Source: Methanosarcina barkeri str. Wiesmoor (lineage in GTDB: Archaea; Halobacteriota; Methanosarcinia; Methanosarcinales; Methanosarcinaceae). Taken from it: a stretch of DNA of 64,000 bases. Within the stretch, counting starts at the first letter, position 1, and each line of letters begins with the position of its first letter. The notes below the pieces were generated by a model. It was given only the letters and a program-made list of their open reading frames with translations. It was not told where the DNA came from and did no database searches. Both the position numbers and the translations under genes were made by a program. The stretch is from contig NZ_CP009526.1 in assembly GCF_000969985.1 (NCBI RefSeq), positions 868,001 to 932,000 of the forward strand. The letters run 5' to 3'. This document shows positions 37,125-46,838 of this stretch, piece by piece.

Positions 37125-38279
37125 TTAAATAGATTGTATTAATTCTATGTAACAGTTTATAATTCTATCCCATTTCTGATCAGGAGCTTCGTAATGCTTT
37201 CTCTCTCCAAACTGGCTGAGAATAGCTTCTCTAATAGAATCAATATCAGCAGGGGGTACAAAAAAAGTTCCTTCATAGTTAGCCATTGATTCTTTTAAGC
37301 CACCTACTTCTGAAACAACAACAGGCTTTCCAAAAGACATGGCAATATGCGCAATTCCACTCTGAGAAGCTCTCAGGTAAGGCAGGACTACCACATCTGC
37401 AGCACTGAAATACAGGTTTACTTTTTCGTCAGGAACATATTCGTCTACCAGTGTAATCTTATCATGAAAAGGAGAAGCTTTAATCTGGTCAAGTAATTCC
37501 TTGCGGTCTTCCCAGATTTCCCCGACAATCAATAACCGGCTTTTTTCGAGAATTTTGGGGGGAAGCTGTTCAAAGGCCCTGATAAGGTAGGGAGTTCCCT
37601 TATACTTTCGAATTAAGCCAAAGGAGAGTATAACGAAATCGTCCTTTATTGAGAGATTTCTTCTTGCTTCTTTTATGTCAAGCAATTCTCCGTACTGGTC
37701 ATAAAGTCCATGCGGGATCACATGGATTTTTTCAGGAGAAATAGAATACCTTTTTGCAACAAGCTCTTTATCGGATTCGGAATGAGTAATATATGCATCA
37801 AGGTTTTTACGCAGCAATTTCCCTGTTATTTTTGAGTATAACCGAATTGGAAGTATTGATTCTTCAAAAGGATCTACAACTTCATGAAATTCGATAATTA
37901 TTTTAGGTTTATTCAGCAAACCTGCAAATATCTTTAGCAAAAGCTGCATATGCGCAACCGAGGACGTCCACCACTGCAAAACTATAATATCCGGTTTTTG
38001 TGCTTTAAGAAAGCGGTATGCTTGAATCCAGGTCAGTGGATTGTTATAGTCCATGCCGTTAAATACAGGTATTCGGGGCGAAAAATCCAGGTCAGAAATA
38101 TTCTTTCCAACATGGGATTTTCCGGGAAACAGAAAAGTTGGAAGCAACTGCCGAAAGCAAACTACTGAGACTTCTTTTTCCACAGACATGGCATTTGCTA
38201 GACGGATAGTATAATAACTGATGCCGCTCAAAAAACGTTTCGAAGGTCCGACTATGCAAACGCTTTTATTAGATGTCAT
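37125..38279 (-). CDS. Glycosyltransferase family 4
   Basis: The 384-residue GT-B protein has the GT4 C-terminal domain: VILSFGLIRKYKGTPYLIRAF near residue 220, then SAADVVVLPYLRASQSGIAHIAMSFGKPVVVSEVGGLKE near residue 305. That segment is the nucleotide-sugar site, although the usual E-x7-E is altered to S-x-S-G-I-A. It probably adds one sugar to the lipid-linked glycan in the cytoplasm. It is divergent from the next GT4 gene across an 80-base shared promoter region and lies 57 bases upstream of aglB copy 2. Confidence 0.9.
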   Translation of the reverse strand: MTSNKSVCIVGPSKRFLSGISYYTIRLANAMSVEKEVSVVCFRQLLPTFLFPGKSHVGKNISDLDFSPRIPVFNGMDYNNPLTWIQAYRFLKAQKPDIIVLQWWTSSVAHMQLLLKIFAGLLNKPKIIIEFHEVVDPFEESILPIRLYSKITGKLLRKNLDAYITHSESDKELVAKRYSISPEKIHVIPHGLYDQYGELLDIKEARRNLSIKDDFVILSFGLIRKYKGTPYLIRAFEQLPPKILEKSRLLIVGEIWEDRKELLDQIKASPFHDKITLVDEYVPDEKVNLYFSAADVVVLPYLRASQSGIAHIAMSFGKPVVVSEVGGLKESMANYEGTFFVPPADIDSIREAILSQFGERKHYEAPDQKWDRIINCYIELIQSI

Positions 38280-38358
38280 TTGCCTAAACTATCACATTAT
38301 CTTTATATTAAACTAATGCATTACTCCACATAGATTCCAGTATAAAAGAGGTTCAGCC

Positions 38359-39453
38359 TTGAAAATAGCCCAGATCTGTCCCCGTTATTCCCCTGACATA
38401 GGTGGAGTGGAAACTCATGTAAAAGAAATTAGTGAAAGGCTGGTTAAAGCAGGGCACGATGTGGAGGTTATAACAACCGATCCCACGGGGAAATTGAGAA
38501 AGCGAGAGATAATAAACGGAGTAAGAGTTCTAAGGTTCAGATCTTTTGCTCCGGGAAATGCATATTACTTCGCTCCTCAGATCTATACTTATCTCAAAAA
38601 GCACGACTATGATATAATTCATGCACACAGTTATCATGCTTTTCCTGCATTCTTCGCATCCTTAAGCAGACACAATGGAAAATTTGTGTTTACGCCGCAT
38701 TATCACCGGCACGGCCATACTGCATTCCGCGATTTACTGCATAAGCCGTACAGGCTTTTTGGGAAAATGATTTTCTCCAGGGCAGATTCCGTAATATGTG
38801 TCTCAGAGTATGAAAAGAAACTTGTAGAATCAGATTTTGAGGTTGCCGCAAAAACCGTAAAGATCCCTAATGGAATAAACCTTAAAGAGTTCGAAGATTT
38901 GAGGCAGCCGGGAAAAAGCTTAAATGGGAACTCCGAAAGAGAAAAGCTTCTTCTCTATGTGGGTCGCCTGGAAGAATATAAAGGGGTACAGTACATTATC
39001 CAGAGTTTGTCTGAACTTCAGGATTTCCGGTTGAGAATCATCGGAAAGGGGCCTTACGAAGCTGAGCTTCGCGATATGGCAGAAAGTTCAGGGGTGGAAA
39101 AAAGGATTGAATGGTTAAAAGATCTGTCAAGGAAAGAACTGCTTGAATGCTATACAGATGCGGATATATTTTTGATGCTTTCTTCTCATGAAGCATATGG
39201 AATAACGGTTGCTGAGGCACTGGCTGCGGGAATTCCGTGTATAGTGGCAAAAGGGAGCGCACTTGAGGAGTTTGTGGATGGAAGGAACTGTATTGGGATT
39301 GAAAGTCCGGTTTCAAAAGAGAAAGTGACAGGGGCACTGAAGAATATTGTGAGAAAGGAAAAAATAGAAAAATCCGGGATAGATAAAAACATAATGGATT
39401 GGAATGAAGTCTCGGCTGAAATTGAAAAACAATACCTAAAGGGCAAAAACTAA
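38359..39453 (+). CDS. Glycosyltransferase family 4
   Basis: The 364-residue protein shows a complete GT4 pattern: QICPRYSPDIGGVETHVKEISERL at the N-terminus, LLYVGRLEEYKGVQYIIQSL near residue 197, and the E-x7-E motif in SSHEAYGITVAEALAAGIPCIV near residue 275. It transfers a sugar from a nucleotide donor, probably retaining. The start is TTG preceded by AGAGGT. It heads a rightward pair with the next GT4. Confidence 0.93.
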   Translation: MKIAQICPRYSPDIGGVETHVKEISERLVKAGHDVEVITTDPTGKLRKREIINGVRVLRFRSFAPGNAYYFAPQIYTYLKKHDYDIIHAHSYHAFPAFFASLSRHNGKFVFTPHYHRHGHTAFRDLLHKPYRLFGKMIFSRADSVICVSEYEKKLVESDFEVAAKTVKIPNGINLKEFEDLRQPGKSLNGNSEREKLLLYVGRLEEYKGVQYIIQSLSELQDFRLRIIGKGPYEAELRDMAESSGVEKRIEWLKDLSRKELLECYTDADIFLMLSSHEAYGITVAEALAAGIPCIVAKGSALEEFVDGRNCIGIESPVSKEKVTGALKNIVRKEKIEKSGIDKNIMDWNEVSAEIEKQYLKGKN

Positions 39454-39552
39454 GTTAGTCAGGTTAAAGAGTAAACTATTCAGAATAAATAATAAGTCGC
39501 TCTTTTAAATTGCGGGATTTTATAAATCATTCCGGATTTCTGGAGAATAAAT

Positions 39553-40608
39553 ATGGAAATTGATTATATCAACGGTCTTAAAACAGATGAAAAATTCGGA
39601 ATGTCAAAGTATCAAAGTGAGATTCACAGCAGGTTAAGTGATATCAAATTAAATCGGATAGAATATCCCAATGTATCAAGAATACCCGGAATTAACAAGG
39701 TTGTTGAATGGTTTGCGTATCCGTTCATTGTTAAAAAGAAAGTAGATAAGAACAATGTTAAGAATATAACTCGCCAGGATCTAGCGTTTCTTTTAGAATT
39801 AACGGGTTTAGAAAAAACCATTGTTACTTGTCACGATATCATACCTATAGCATATTATAATACCCAAAATCCTCTCTGGAAACTTAATGCAAAGGGATTG
39901 AGAAAAGCAGAGAGAATAATTACGGTGTCTGAATTCTCTAAGCAGGATATAAGTAAATACATAAAATATCCGGAAGAAAATATAGAGATTATACCTCCTG
40001 CAGTGGATCATAATCTCTACTATCCAGATAGAAGTAAAGAATGTTTATTAAAATATAATATTGGTGACGGTGAAAAAGTAATTTTATATGTTGGAGCTGA
40101 AGAACCTAGAAAAAATATCCAATTTCTTATAAATTCATTCAGCAAATTAAAAAATAAAATATCAAATATAAAATTATTGAAAGTAGGGACCCCGAATTAC
40201 CTGTTTGTAAGAAAAAGACTACTTAAACAGATAGAGGTTCTAAACTTACAGAATGACGTCATCTTTACAGGGTATGTCTCAGAGTCCGAACTGGCAGAGA
40301 TATACAATGCTGTGGATCTGTTTGTATTTCCTTCTTTATATGAAGGGTTCGGGATGCCTCCTCTAGAAGCAATGGCTTGTGGAACACCTGTTATAACTTC
40401 AAATACTTCGTCTTTACCTGAAGTTGTAGGAGATGCAGCTATAGTTGTAGATCCATATGATGTAAACAAGTTTGCTGAAGAAATGTATGAGTTATTAATG
40501 AATGATGATCTCAAAGAAGAGATGATTAGAAAAGGACTGAAAAGGTCAAAAATGTTTAGCTGGGATACTTCGGCAAAAAAAACATTAAAAGTATATAAGG
40601 AATTGTGA
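39553..40608 (+). CDS. Glycosyltransferase family 4
   Basis: The 351-residue GT4 enzyme resembles bacterial mannosyl- and rhamnosyl-transferases: [20 protein letters not shown] near residue 95, the [11 protein letters not shown] segment, [21 protein letters not shown] near residue 177, and the donor site [36 protein letters not shown] near residue 260. It lacks part of the N-terminal glycine-rich loop. Convergent with the following GT2 gene, with 2 bases between stops. Confidence 0.92.
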   Translation: MEIDYINGLKTDEKFGMSKYQSEIHSRLSDIKLNRIEYPNVSRIPGINKVVEWFAYPFIVKKKVDKNNVKNITRQDLAFLLELTGLEKTIVTCHDIIPIAYYNTQNPLWKLNAKGLRKAERIITVSEFSKQDISKYIKYPEENIEIIPPAVDHNLYYPDRSKECLLKYNIGDGEKVILYVGAEEPRKNIQFLINSFSKLKNKISNIKLLKVGTPNYLFVRKRLLKQIEVLNLQNDVIFTGYVSESELAEIYNAVDLFVFPSLYEGFGMPPLEAMACGTPVITSNTSSLPEVVGDAAIVVDPYDVNKFAEEMYELLMNDDLKEEMIRKGLKRSKMFSWDTSAKKTLKVYKEL

Positions 40609-40610
40609 CC

Positions 40611-41639
40611 TTAGGTCAGAATTCCATCCCGAATTCCTTTCAAGAAAGAAATCAAAGATGGCAAAATTTCCTTATTTTTTTGCCGGTAAAAGATGCCACC
40701 AATGATCATCCATGCACGAAATCCAAAAAAATAAATTAAATAAGAAATGTATTGTTTTTTTGATGAGTGCTTTTTCATAAACCAAAACTTGTTTCTGGTA
40801 TGGTGAAAGAGCGTAAAACCGGTTATTTTATTGCTTGTAGCTCCACCTTTGTGCCAGATTTTTCCTTTTGGCACGTAAACTATTTTGTACGATGCTTTAG
40901 AAACACGTACACACCACTCAGTCTCTTCAAGGTATGCGAAATAATCTTTATTCAAATACCCGATTTTATGAAATAATTCACTTTTTGCAAGTAATGCACA
41001 GCCTATTACACTGTCGACGTTTTCAGGCTCGTCTGAATACTTATTTTCATTAGGTGTCAGGTTAATTACTTCACCTTTGTTCCAATAAATCTTTGCACCT
41101 GCAGATTGAATTACTTGAGGACTTTTGTATTCGTATACAGTTGGCCCCAGTATTCCTATGAGTGAGTCACTCTCTGCCACCGTTATAAGTTCTTTTAGAA
41201 AATAAGGATCAACAACTGTATCGTTATTAAGTAAAAGAATATAATCTGGATTAAGGTTATTTAAAGCAAATCTAATGCCAATATTGTTTCCTTCAGCAAA
41301 GCCGTAATTATTATCGTTTTTAATAATAATCAAATTTTTATTTGGAGCCAGGCTATCAATAGATTTCTTAATAGAAACTGAGGAGTCCAGTTCATTTTTT
41401 GTAAATTCCTTTAAATAGAGAGGTTTATTGTCGGGAGAATAATCAAAAAATTGAGATTCAACTTTAATTTTTCCTTCAGCATAGTCTTTTATTTTTTGTA
41501 TAGAATTATCTTTTGAGCCATTGTCGACTAAGATGATATCATAAAGAGGATATGCTATTTGATAAATAGACTCTAAACATTCTATAGTGTCTTCCCAACC
41601 GTTCCAGTTGAGAATAATAATGGCGACCTTGGAAATCAT
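40611..41639 (-). CDS. Glycosyltransferase family 2
   Basis: The 342-residue GT-A enzyme opens with VAIIILNWNGWEDTIECLESI and has the DNGSKDNS site and the DXD-like metal motif LLLNNDTVVDPYFL near residue 135. The rhamnosyltransferase-like segment DYFAYLEETEWCVRVSKASYKIVYVPKGKIWHKGGAT follows near residue 230. An insertion of about 35 residues after DNGSKDNS distinguishes it from relatives. The hydrophobic C-terminus may attach it to the membrane. It forms a pair with the next GT2 (23-base gap). Confidence 0.92.
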   Translation of the reverse strand: MISKVAIIILNWNGWEDTIECLESIYQIAYPLYDIILVDNGSKDNSIQKIKDYAEGKIKVESQFFDYSPDNKPLYLKEFTKNELDSSVSIKKSIDSLAPNKNLIIIKNDNNYGFAEGNNIGIRFALNNLNPDYILLLNNDTVVDPYFLKELITVAESDSLIGILGPTVYEYKSPQVIQSAGAKIYWNKGEVINLTPNENKYSDEPENVDSVIGCALLAKSELFHKIGYLNKDYFAYLEETEWCVRVSKASYKIVYVPKGKIWHKGGATSNKITGFTLFHHTRNKFWFMKKHSSKKQYISYLIYFFGFRAWMIIGGIFYRQKNKEILPSLISFLKGIRDGILT

Positions 41640-41662
41640 TTTTGTTCCTGGATGTTTGATTA

Positions 41663-42667
41663 TTACTTAATTTCACTGTTATTACGAAGCAAATCCCCGC
41701 CAATACTGGATATCCCTTCAGAATAGTGGTGATAATTCATATTTAATAGTTCTTTTATAATAAGTGGAATTCTTTTTGTTCTATTAACAGGTAGATGAGA
41801 ACGTATACAGTAATGGGAAGCTCGAGCTTTAAGAAGTGGAATTTTATTTGTTTTTATAGAAGGAAAACGAGAGTTAACTAAATGTTTATAGGCCAATGTA
41901 TATCTTATACATTCTGGCTGAAAATTAGAGTAGTCAGACTCCAAATTTTTTAGCTGAGTGAGCTTTCTGTGAATTTTCTGATATATGGTTAAACCTTCAT
42001 CACCAGCTCCTACTTGCTGCAGATGATGTTGACGGTATTTTATAAGAGGCTCTGATATAAGATTTAAATCGGACGCAAAAGCAATTAATAGTGCTATCCA
42101 TCCATCATGAACCCAGGCATCTGGAATAGGAAAAATTAATTTTTTAAATTCCGAACGAAACGCCATTGTTGAACCAGTTACAACATTACGTTTAAGCAAT
42201 ACTTCAATAAATTTACCATGAATAAAGTAATCTTGCTCTTTTTGATTAAATCCATTAGATTGCCACTGACTATATCCCAAAGGCTTTAAATTTTCGTCTA
42301 CTAATTCTGCATCCGTGAAAATAAGTGCTGTCGAAGGAGAAGTAGAAAATTGGTTTTCAATTTTCTCCACTTTTTCAGGATTCCAGACATCATCTTGGTC
42401 AGATAAAAAAATAATATCCCCTGTGCATAACCCAATAGCTTTTTCAAAATTTTTAGTAGAACCTAAATTTTTTTCATTAATATATATAGTTACAGGAAAA
42501 GAAACTTTTGAGGCAAAATCCTTTAAAATTTCTAATGTATTGTCTTTTGATAGATCATCGCAAACAATCATTTCATCTGGAACTCGTGTCTGAAAAGCTA
42601 TACTTTCAAGTTGTTCCTGTAAAAATTGAGCACCATTATAGGTGCAAAGAGCAATAGAGATTTTCAA
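41663..42667 (-). CDS. Glycosyltransferase family 2
   Basis: The 334-residue protein begins ISIALCTYNGAQFLQEQLES, followed by the donor-site DDLSKDNT and the DXD motif FLSDQDDVWNPEKV near residue 92. HDGWIALLIAFASDLNLISEPLIKYRQH near residue 185 is typical of alpha-rhamnosyl/galactosyl transferases of the WcaA/RfbF kind. The DNA is very AT-rich. It is the first gene of a two-gene minus-strand unit. Confidence 0.92.
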   Translation of the reverse strand: MKISIALCTYNGAQFLQEQLESIAFQTRVPDEMIVCDDLSKDNTLEILKDFASKVSFPVTIYINEKNLGSTKNFEKAIGLCTGDIIFLSDQDDVWNPEKVEKIENQFSTSPSTALIFTDAELVDENLKPLGYSQWQSNGFNQKEQDYFIHGKFIEVLLKRNVVTGSTMAFRSEFKKLIFPIPDAWVHDGWIALLIAFASDLNLISEPLIKYRQHHLQQVGAGDEGLTIYQKIHRKLTQLKNLESDYSNFQPECIRYTLAYKHLVNSRFPSIKTNKIPLLKARASHYCIRSHLPVNRTKRIPLIIKELLNMNYHHYSEGISSIGGDLLRNNSEIK

Positions 42668-43281
42668 AAAATTTGAGTCTCCGTTAAATTTGTATTCTTT
42701 TAATTAAATAGCAACCGAATAACCTAAATTCATTTTACCAATAAATTCTAAAAATTTTAATTTATTGAACTTGAACAGAGCATTCTTTTTGAAAGATAGA
42801 GCAAACATGATGCCAACTTTTTATGAGAATAACAAATCTCTAATTAATAAATATCTAATGAAAACATTCTGGCAAAGGACAATGGATATAGATCCATATT
42901 TTTTCATAATTTGAAGGTAAAGGAAAAATCTCTATGAATCCATATCAACTTATTGGTCATTTTGATTGAAAGGAAAATGTCAGACTATGATCTAAAACAA
43001 TTTTCGAGATTCATAAAAGCCTTTATGAATTATTTATGATTGTTTTCAAGTACGTATACCAGAGTATATTTAAGTAATTAATCGTATAAAACTGCCTTAT
43101 TAGTAATAACTGAAAAATATAACACTGTTTACTCAAGCAACTGTAAAATATAACACTGTTTACTTGAGCAACTGAAAAATATAACATTGTTTACTCAAGC
43201 AAGTTTCCCTTGTTTTTGAAATGAACTCCATACAAAAAACGCATAATAGCTTTCTCAATAATATATTTCAGATGCAACTAT
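42668..43281. other. Divergent intergenic region with 31-bp tandem repeat
   Basis: This is a 614-base region between divergent glycosyltransferase genes. AACTGAAAAATATAACACTG... is repeated three times with an exact 31-bp period (43108, 43139, 43170; to 43200), about 80-100 bases upstream of the large GT2 gene. TATA-like sequence near 43065 could serve that gene. No gene is seen. Confidence 0.7.
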
Positions 43282-43296
43282 TTGAGTTGTGATTTA

Positions 43297-45648
43297 ATGG
43301 ACAATAAAAAAAATAGAAGTTCAGAGTTTGCTTACCTCTGGATGATAAAAAATAAAATTAAAGAAACTTACATATCTTTTTTACTGCAAGCTTTAACTAA
43401 ATTTCAAGGGTTGATAAGTAAACAACTACCTCTAAATACGAAAAGAAGAGAAATATATGATTTTGCTATTTTAAATCTCCAGATACTCAAACGCAGAGGG
43501 TTTGAATTATTTATTCACCAAGTTAAAAATCAAAATTTTAAGAATTATATCAAATCTTCAGAAATCCCAATTTTTGAATCAAAAATCAGTAAATCTGATG
43601 GCGGTATCTCTCTTGTTAAAACTTTGCAGGGAAAGTTCAATTTTCCAGCAAACAACCTGAATAAAATAAATATATTTACAATTAATTCTCAAAAAGAAAA
43701 TTTTAAGCTTAAACTGCAAATAATTAATGAACAAAAAATGGTAATAAGAGAATCTATAGTAAAAAGTGTTGAAATTAAAAATAATGAGTATACTTCATTC
43801 AAATTTAAACCAATAAAAGAAAGCAAAGATAGAATATTTAATTTTAGATTGCAATCCATAGGTGAATCTTCGGCCTCAGTCTCATACGAAAAAACAGATG
43901 AAACAAAGGAGTTAACGTTATTTTATGACGGTAACAACTTTAATGACAAAATTGGTTTTCAGGCGTTTTCAGACCTTGGAGTACAATATGAATATGACGT
44001 ATGGATGTTAAGAAATACTCTAACCGCCACAAAAAAAGAAAGATGTAGAAAAGAAGCACAAAACTTTGCTTATAAACCCAAAATAAGCATAATAATGCCG
44101 GTTTATAATGTGGACGAAATCTGGCTTGAGAAAGCTATTGATTCTGTTATAAATCAAATATATACCAACTGGGAACTATGTATCGCCGACGATGCCTCTA
44201 CAAAACCTCATATAAAATCCACTTTATCTAAATATTCAGAATTAGATTCCCGCATTAAAGTAAAGTACCTGAGTAACAATCGTGGTATTTCGGGAGCTTC
44301 AAACGAAGCCCTACTTTTAGCTACTGGTGAATTTATAGGATTACTTGATAACGATGATGAATTAAGTGTCGATGCTCTTTATGAAGTTGTAAAAGTACTA
44401 AACAAAAAATCTGATATTGATCTTATATACAGTGATGAAGACAAAATTGATATGAAAGGAAATAGATGCAACCCTTTTTTCAAACCTGGTTGGTCCCCTG
44501 ATGTATTATTCTCAGTAAATTATGTTTGTCATTTTGCCGTAATAAGGAAAACAATTGTAGACGAAGTAGGACGATTCAGAATAGGTTTTGAAGGAAGCCA
44601 GGATTACGATCTATTTTTAAGAGTTGCAGAAAAAACAAATCAAGTTGAACATATCCCAAAAATACTATATCATTGGCGAATGATTCCGGGCTCAACTGCA
44701 TTAAATATTTTCTCTAAAGATAAAGCACAGATTAACGGTATCAGGTCATTACAGGATTACTTATATAGGAAAAAAATAGATGGAAAAGCAGCTGCCACTA
44801 TAAATAGAACAAATTACCAGGTAGATTACGAGATAAAAGGGTCTCCACTGGTTTCAATTATTATCCATTTTGATGATAATGTGCATGTTAAAAAGTGTAT
44901 TAACAGCATTATCAAAAACACAGAAGAGACTAGATACGAAATATTACTCATGGTGTCTAAAAAGAATGAAAAACAATTGTCAATTAATTTTGATCCTTCA
45001 AACAAACAACCTGCCATAAAAGTCTTAACATATGATGAATCCTGGAATGTGTCTGCTATTAATAATTTTGCTGCAGAGAAGTCCAGTGGAGATTATTTAT
45101 TATTTATGAATAGTAGAATAGAAACCACTAATAGAAACTGGCTAATTTCTCTATTGAAAAACGCAGGAAGAGAAGGTATTGGTTGTGTTTGCCCGAAAAT
45201 TCTCAATGTTGATGGTACAATTAAACAGGCAGGAATCATATTAGGTCTGAACGGTGAAAAATACGATGTTTTTTCAGGTAATCCTGAAAACAACTGGACT
45301 AACTTTGGTTTGGATACATGGTCCAGGGATTACCTTGCAGTCAGCGGAGAATGCTTGATGATAAACAAAAAAACGTTTTTCCAAGCAGGCGGCTTTGATG
45401 AAAACAAATACTATGGAAATGATATTGATTTATGCTTGAGGGTACATAAAAAAGGCTTTCGGAATCTTTGCATAGGAACAGTATCTGTATACCAGCTTGG
45501 AATAGGTCTAAGAAAGGATGAGATTTCACCCACTGATGTACAGAGAATTTTAGAACCTTATAGGATTTTTCTAGAAACAGGAGACCCTTACTATAATCCA
45601 AATTTGAGCTTGAAAGAAAAACTATGCAAGTTAGAACTCATGCAGTAG
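43297..45648 (+). CDS. Large two-domain glycosyltransferase (GT2-GT2)
   Basis: From ATG 43297 the protein has 783 residues (an in-frame TTG lies 5 codons earlier). Residues 1-250 are a lysine- and asparagine-rich N-terminal region without a known motif. The first GT2 domain starts at KISIIMPVYNVDEIWLEKAI, with LDNDDELS, YSDEDKID and GSQDYDLFLRVAE. The second starts at PLVSIIIHFDDNVHVKKC and contains GGFDENKYYGNDIDLCLRVHKKG. The second domain's first DXD-like site is weak (FMNSRIE). Such tandem enzymes can add two sugars. Codons are far more AT-rich than neighbours, suggesting recent acquisition. Confidence 0.88.
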   Translation: MDNKKNRSSEFAYLWMIKNKIKETYISFLLQALTKFQGLISKQLPLNTKRREIYDFAILNLQILKRRGFELFIHQVKNQNFKNYIKSSEIPIFESKISKSDGGISLVKTLQGKFNFPANNLNKINIFTINSQKENFKLKLQIINEQKMVIRESIVKSVEIKNNEYTSFKFKPIKESKDRIFNFRLQSIGESSASVSYEKTDETKELTLFYDGNNFNDKIGFQAFSDLGVQYEYDVWMLRNTLTATKKERCRKEAQNFAYKPKISIIMPVYNVDEIWLEKAIDSVINQIYTNWELCIADDASTKPHIKSTLSKYSELDSRIKVKYLSNNRGISGASNEALLLATGEFIGLLDNDDELSVDALYEVVKVLNKKSDIDLIYSDEDKIDMKGNRCNPFFKPGWSPDVLFSVNYVCHFAVIRKTIVDEVGRFRIGFEGSQDYDLFLRVAEKTNQVEHIPKILYHWRMIPGSTALNIFSKDKAQINGIRSLQDYLYRKKIDGKAAATINRTNYQVDYEIKGSPLVSIIIHFDDNVHVKKCINSIIKNTEETRYEILLMVSKKNEKQLSINFDPSNKQPAIKVLTYDESWNVSAINNFAAEKSSGDYLLFMNSRIETTNRNWLISLLKNAGREGIGCVCPKILNVDGTIKQAGIILGLNGEKYDVFSGNPENNWTNFGLDTWSRDYLAVSGECLMINKKTFFQAGGFDENKYYGNDIDLCLRVHKKGFRNLCIGTVSVYQLGIGLRKDEISPTDVQRILEPYRIFLETGDPYYNPNLSLKEKLCKLELMQ

Positions 45649-45873
45649 CAGTATTTGCCCAATATTCAATAACATGAGTCTTTTAACCGATTAAAATATA
45701 AATTTGAGCTGAAATTGGATATATATTTAATCTTGTACTTCACTTTTAGCCCTAAAACTTAACAGTTAATATTAAATATTTTTTACACAGAATCTAGCCA
45801 TTAAATTAAACTATCTGGGCATAAGTAACTTATGGGGTATTTTTAATATGTGCTGATGCAAAATACTTAATTC

Positions 45874-46836
45874 TTACCTCAACAACATCATAAAATCTTC
45901 TTCAGAAACTATTTTTTTATTTTGAAGTTCGGATCTTTTAGAGATAATAACAGGAAGATTTCCAAGAGCAGCTAGATCTCCTTTAATCATAGATTTTATT
46001 ATATTGAATTTTTTGTTTCTAGTTAAATCATATAATGTGAAAAAAATGAAACGAGCTTTCCAGATCAAAAATGATAGAATAACTTTTCGAGGCAAACTCT
46101 TAAAAACATAATAGTATGAATTTCTTTCAAGAAGATACGTCTTAAAGGGGGAATCGTCACCAAGGGTAGCAGAATGTATGTGATAAATCACAGCTTGAGG
46201 AACACAAACGCTTTTCCATCCAAATAGCCTTGCGCGGATAGCAAGGTCAACATCTTCATAATAAGCAAAAAAATCTTTATCAAAGATACCTATCTGATTT
46301 AACATTTTTACTCTATATAGAGCAGCACCCGCACATACTCCGAATACTTCTGTAGTCTTGTCATATTGGCCGAGGTCTTTTTCGTTGTGACCTTTCTGAT
46401 ACGCTCCTCCATTCTTGCTAATATAAATCCCAACTGCGTCGATTGTATCCGGATTACTTAATGACAATATCTTTGGCTGGCAGGAGCCTATGTTTTCATC
46501 GTACTCCAGAGCATTTACGAGTTTTTCCAGCCAATCAGGTTTTACTATTGTATCATTATTCAGCAAAGCAATGTACTTAATTTCTGGTCTTGCCAAGACT
46601 TCTCTTATAGCTACATTATTCCCTTCAGCAAATCCGAGATTTTTCTTGTTTTCAATGAGTTTAACTTCAGGATAATGATCTTTGAAATGTTTTACAGATC
46701 CATCTGTAGATCCATTATCGACTACTATGATCTTATAATTAGGATATGTTGTTAGCTTGAGAGCTTCAAGGCAATTTATCGTATTTTCCTTACCATTCCA
46801 GTTGAGAATGATAATAATAATTTTAGGGCAGTCCAT
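45874..46836 (-). CDS. Glycosyltransferase family 2
   Basis: The 320-residue GT2 protein begins IIIIILNWNGKENTINCLEAL and has VDNGSTDGS, the metal site ALLNNDTIVKPDWLEKL near residue 92, and KDFFAYYEDVDLAIRARLFGWKSVCVPQAVIYHIHSATLG near residue 190. This is the rhamnosyltransferase-like type, which suits the dTDP-rhamnose genes just upstream. It is the last gene of the manC-rml-flippase operon, 2 bases after the flippase stop. Confidence 0.92.
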   Translation of the reverse strand: MDCPKIIIIILNWNGKENTINCLEALKLTTYPNYKIIVVDNGSTDGSVKHFKDHYPEVKLIENKKNLGFAEGNNVAIREVLARPEIKYIALLNNDTIVKPDWLEKLVNALEYDENIGSCQPKILSLSNPDTIDAVGIYISKNGGAYQKGHNEKDLGQYDKTTEVFGVCAGAALYRVKMLNQIGIFDKDFFAYYEDVDLAIRARLFGWKSVCVPQAVIYHIHSATLGDDSPFKTYLLERNSYYYVFKSLPRKVILSFLIWKARFIFFTLYDLTRNKKFNIIKSMIKGDLAALGNLPVIISKRSELQNKKIVSEEDFMMLLR

Positions 46837-46838
46837 TT

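Noticed and set aside
43108-43200. Possible CRISPR-like repeats before the double GT2 gene
   Set aside because: Three 31-bp copies lie end to end with no spacers.
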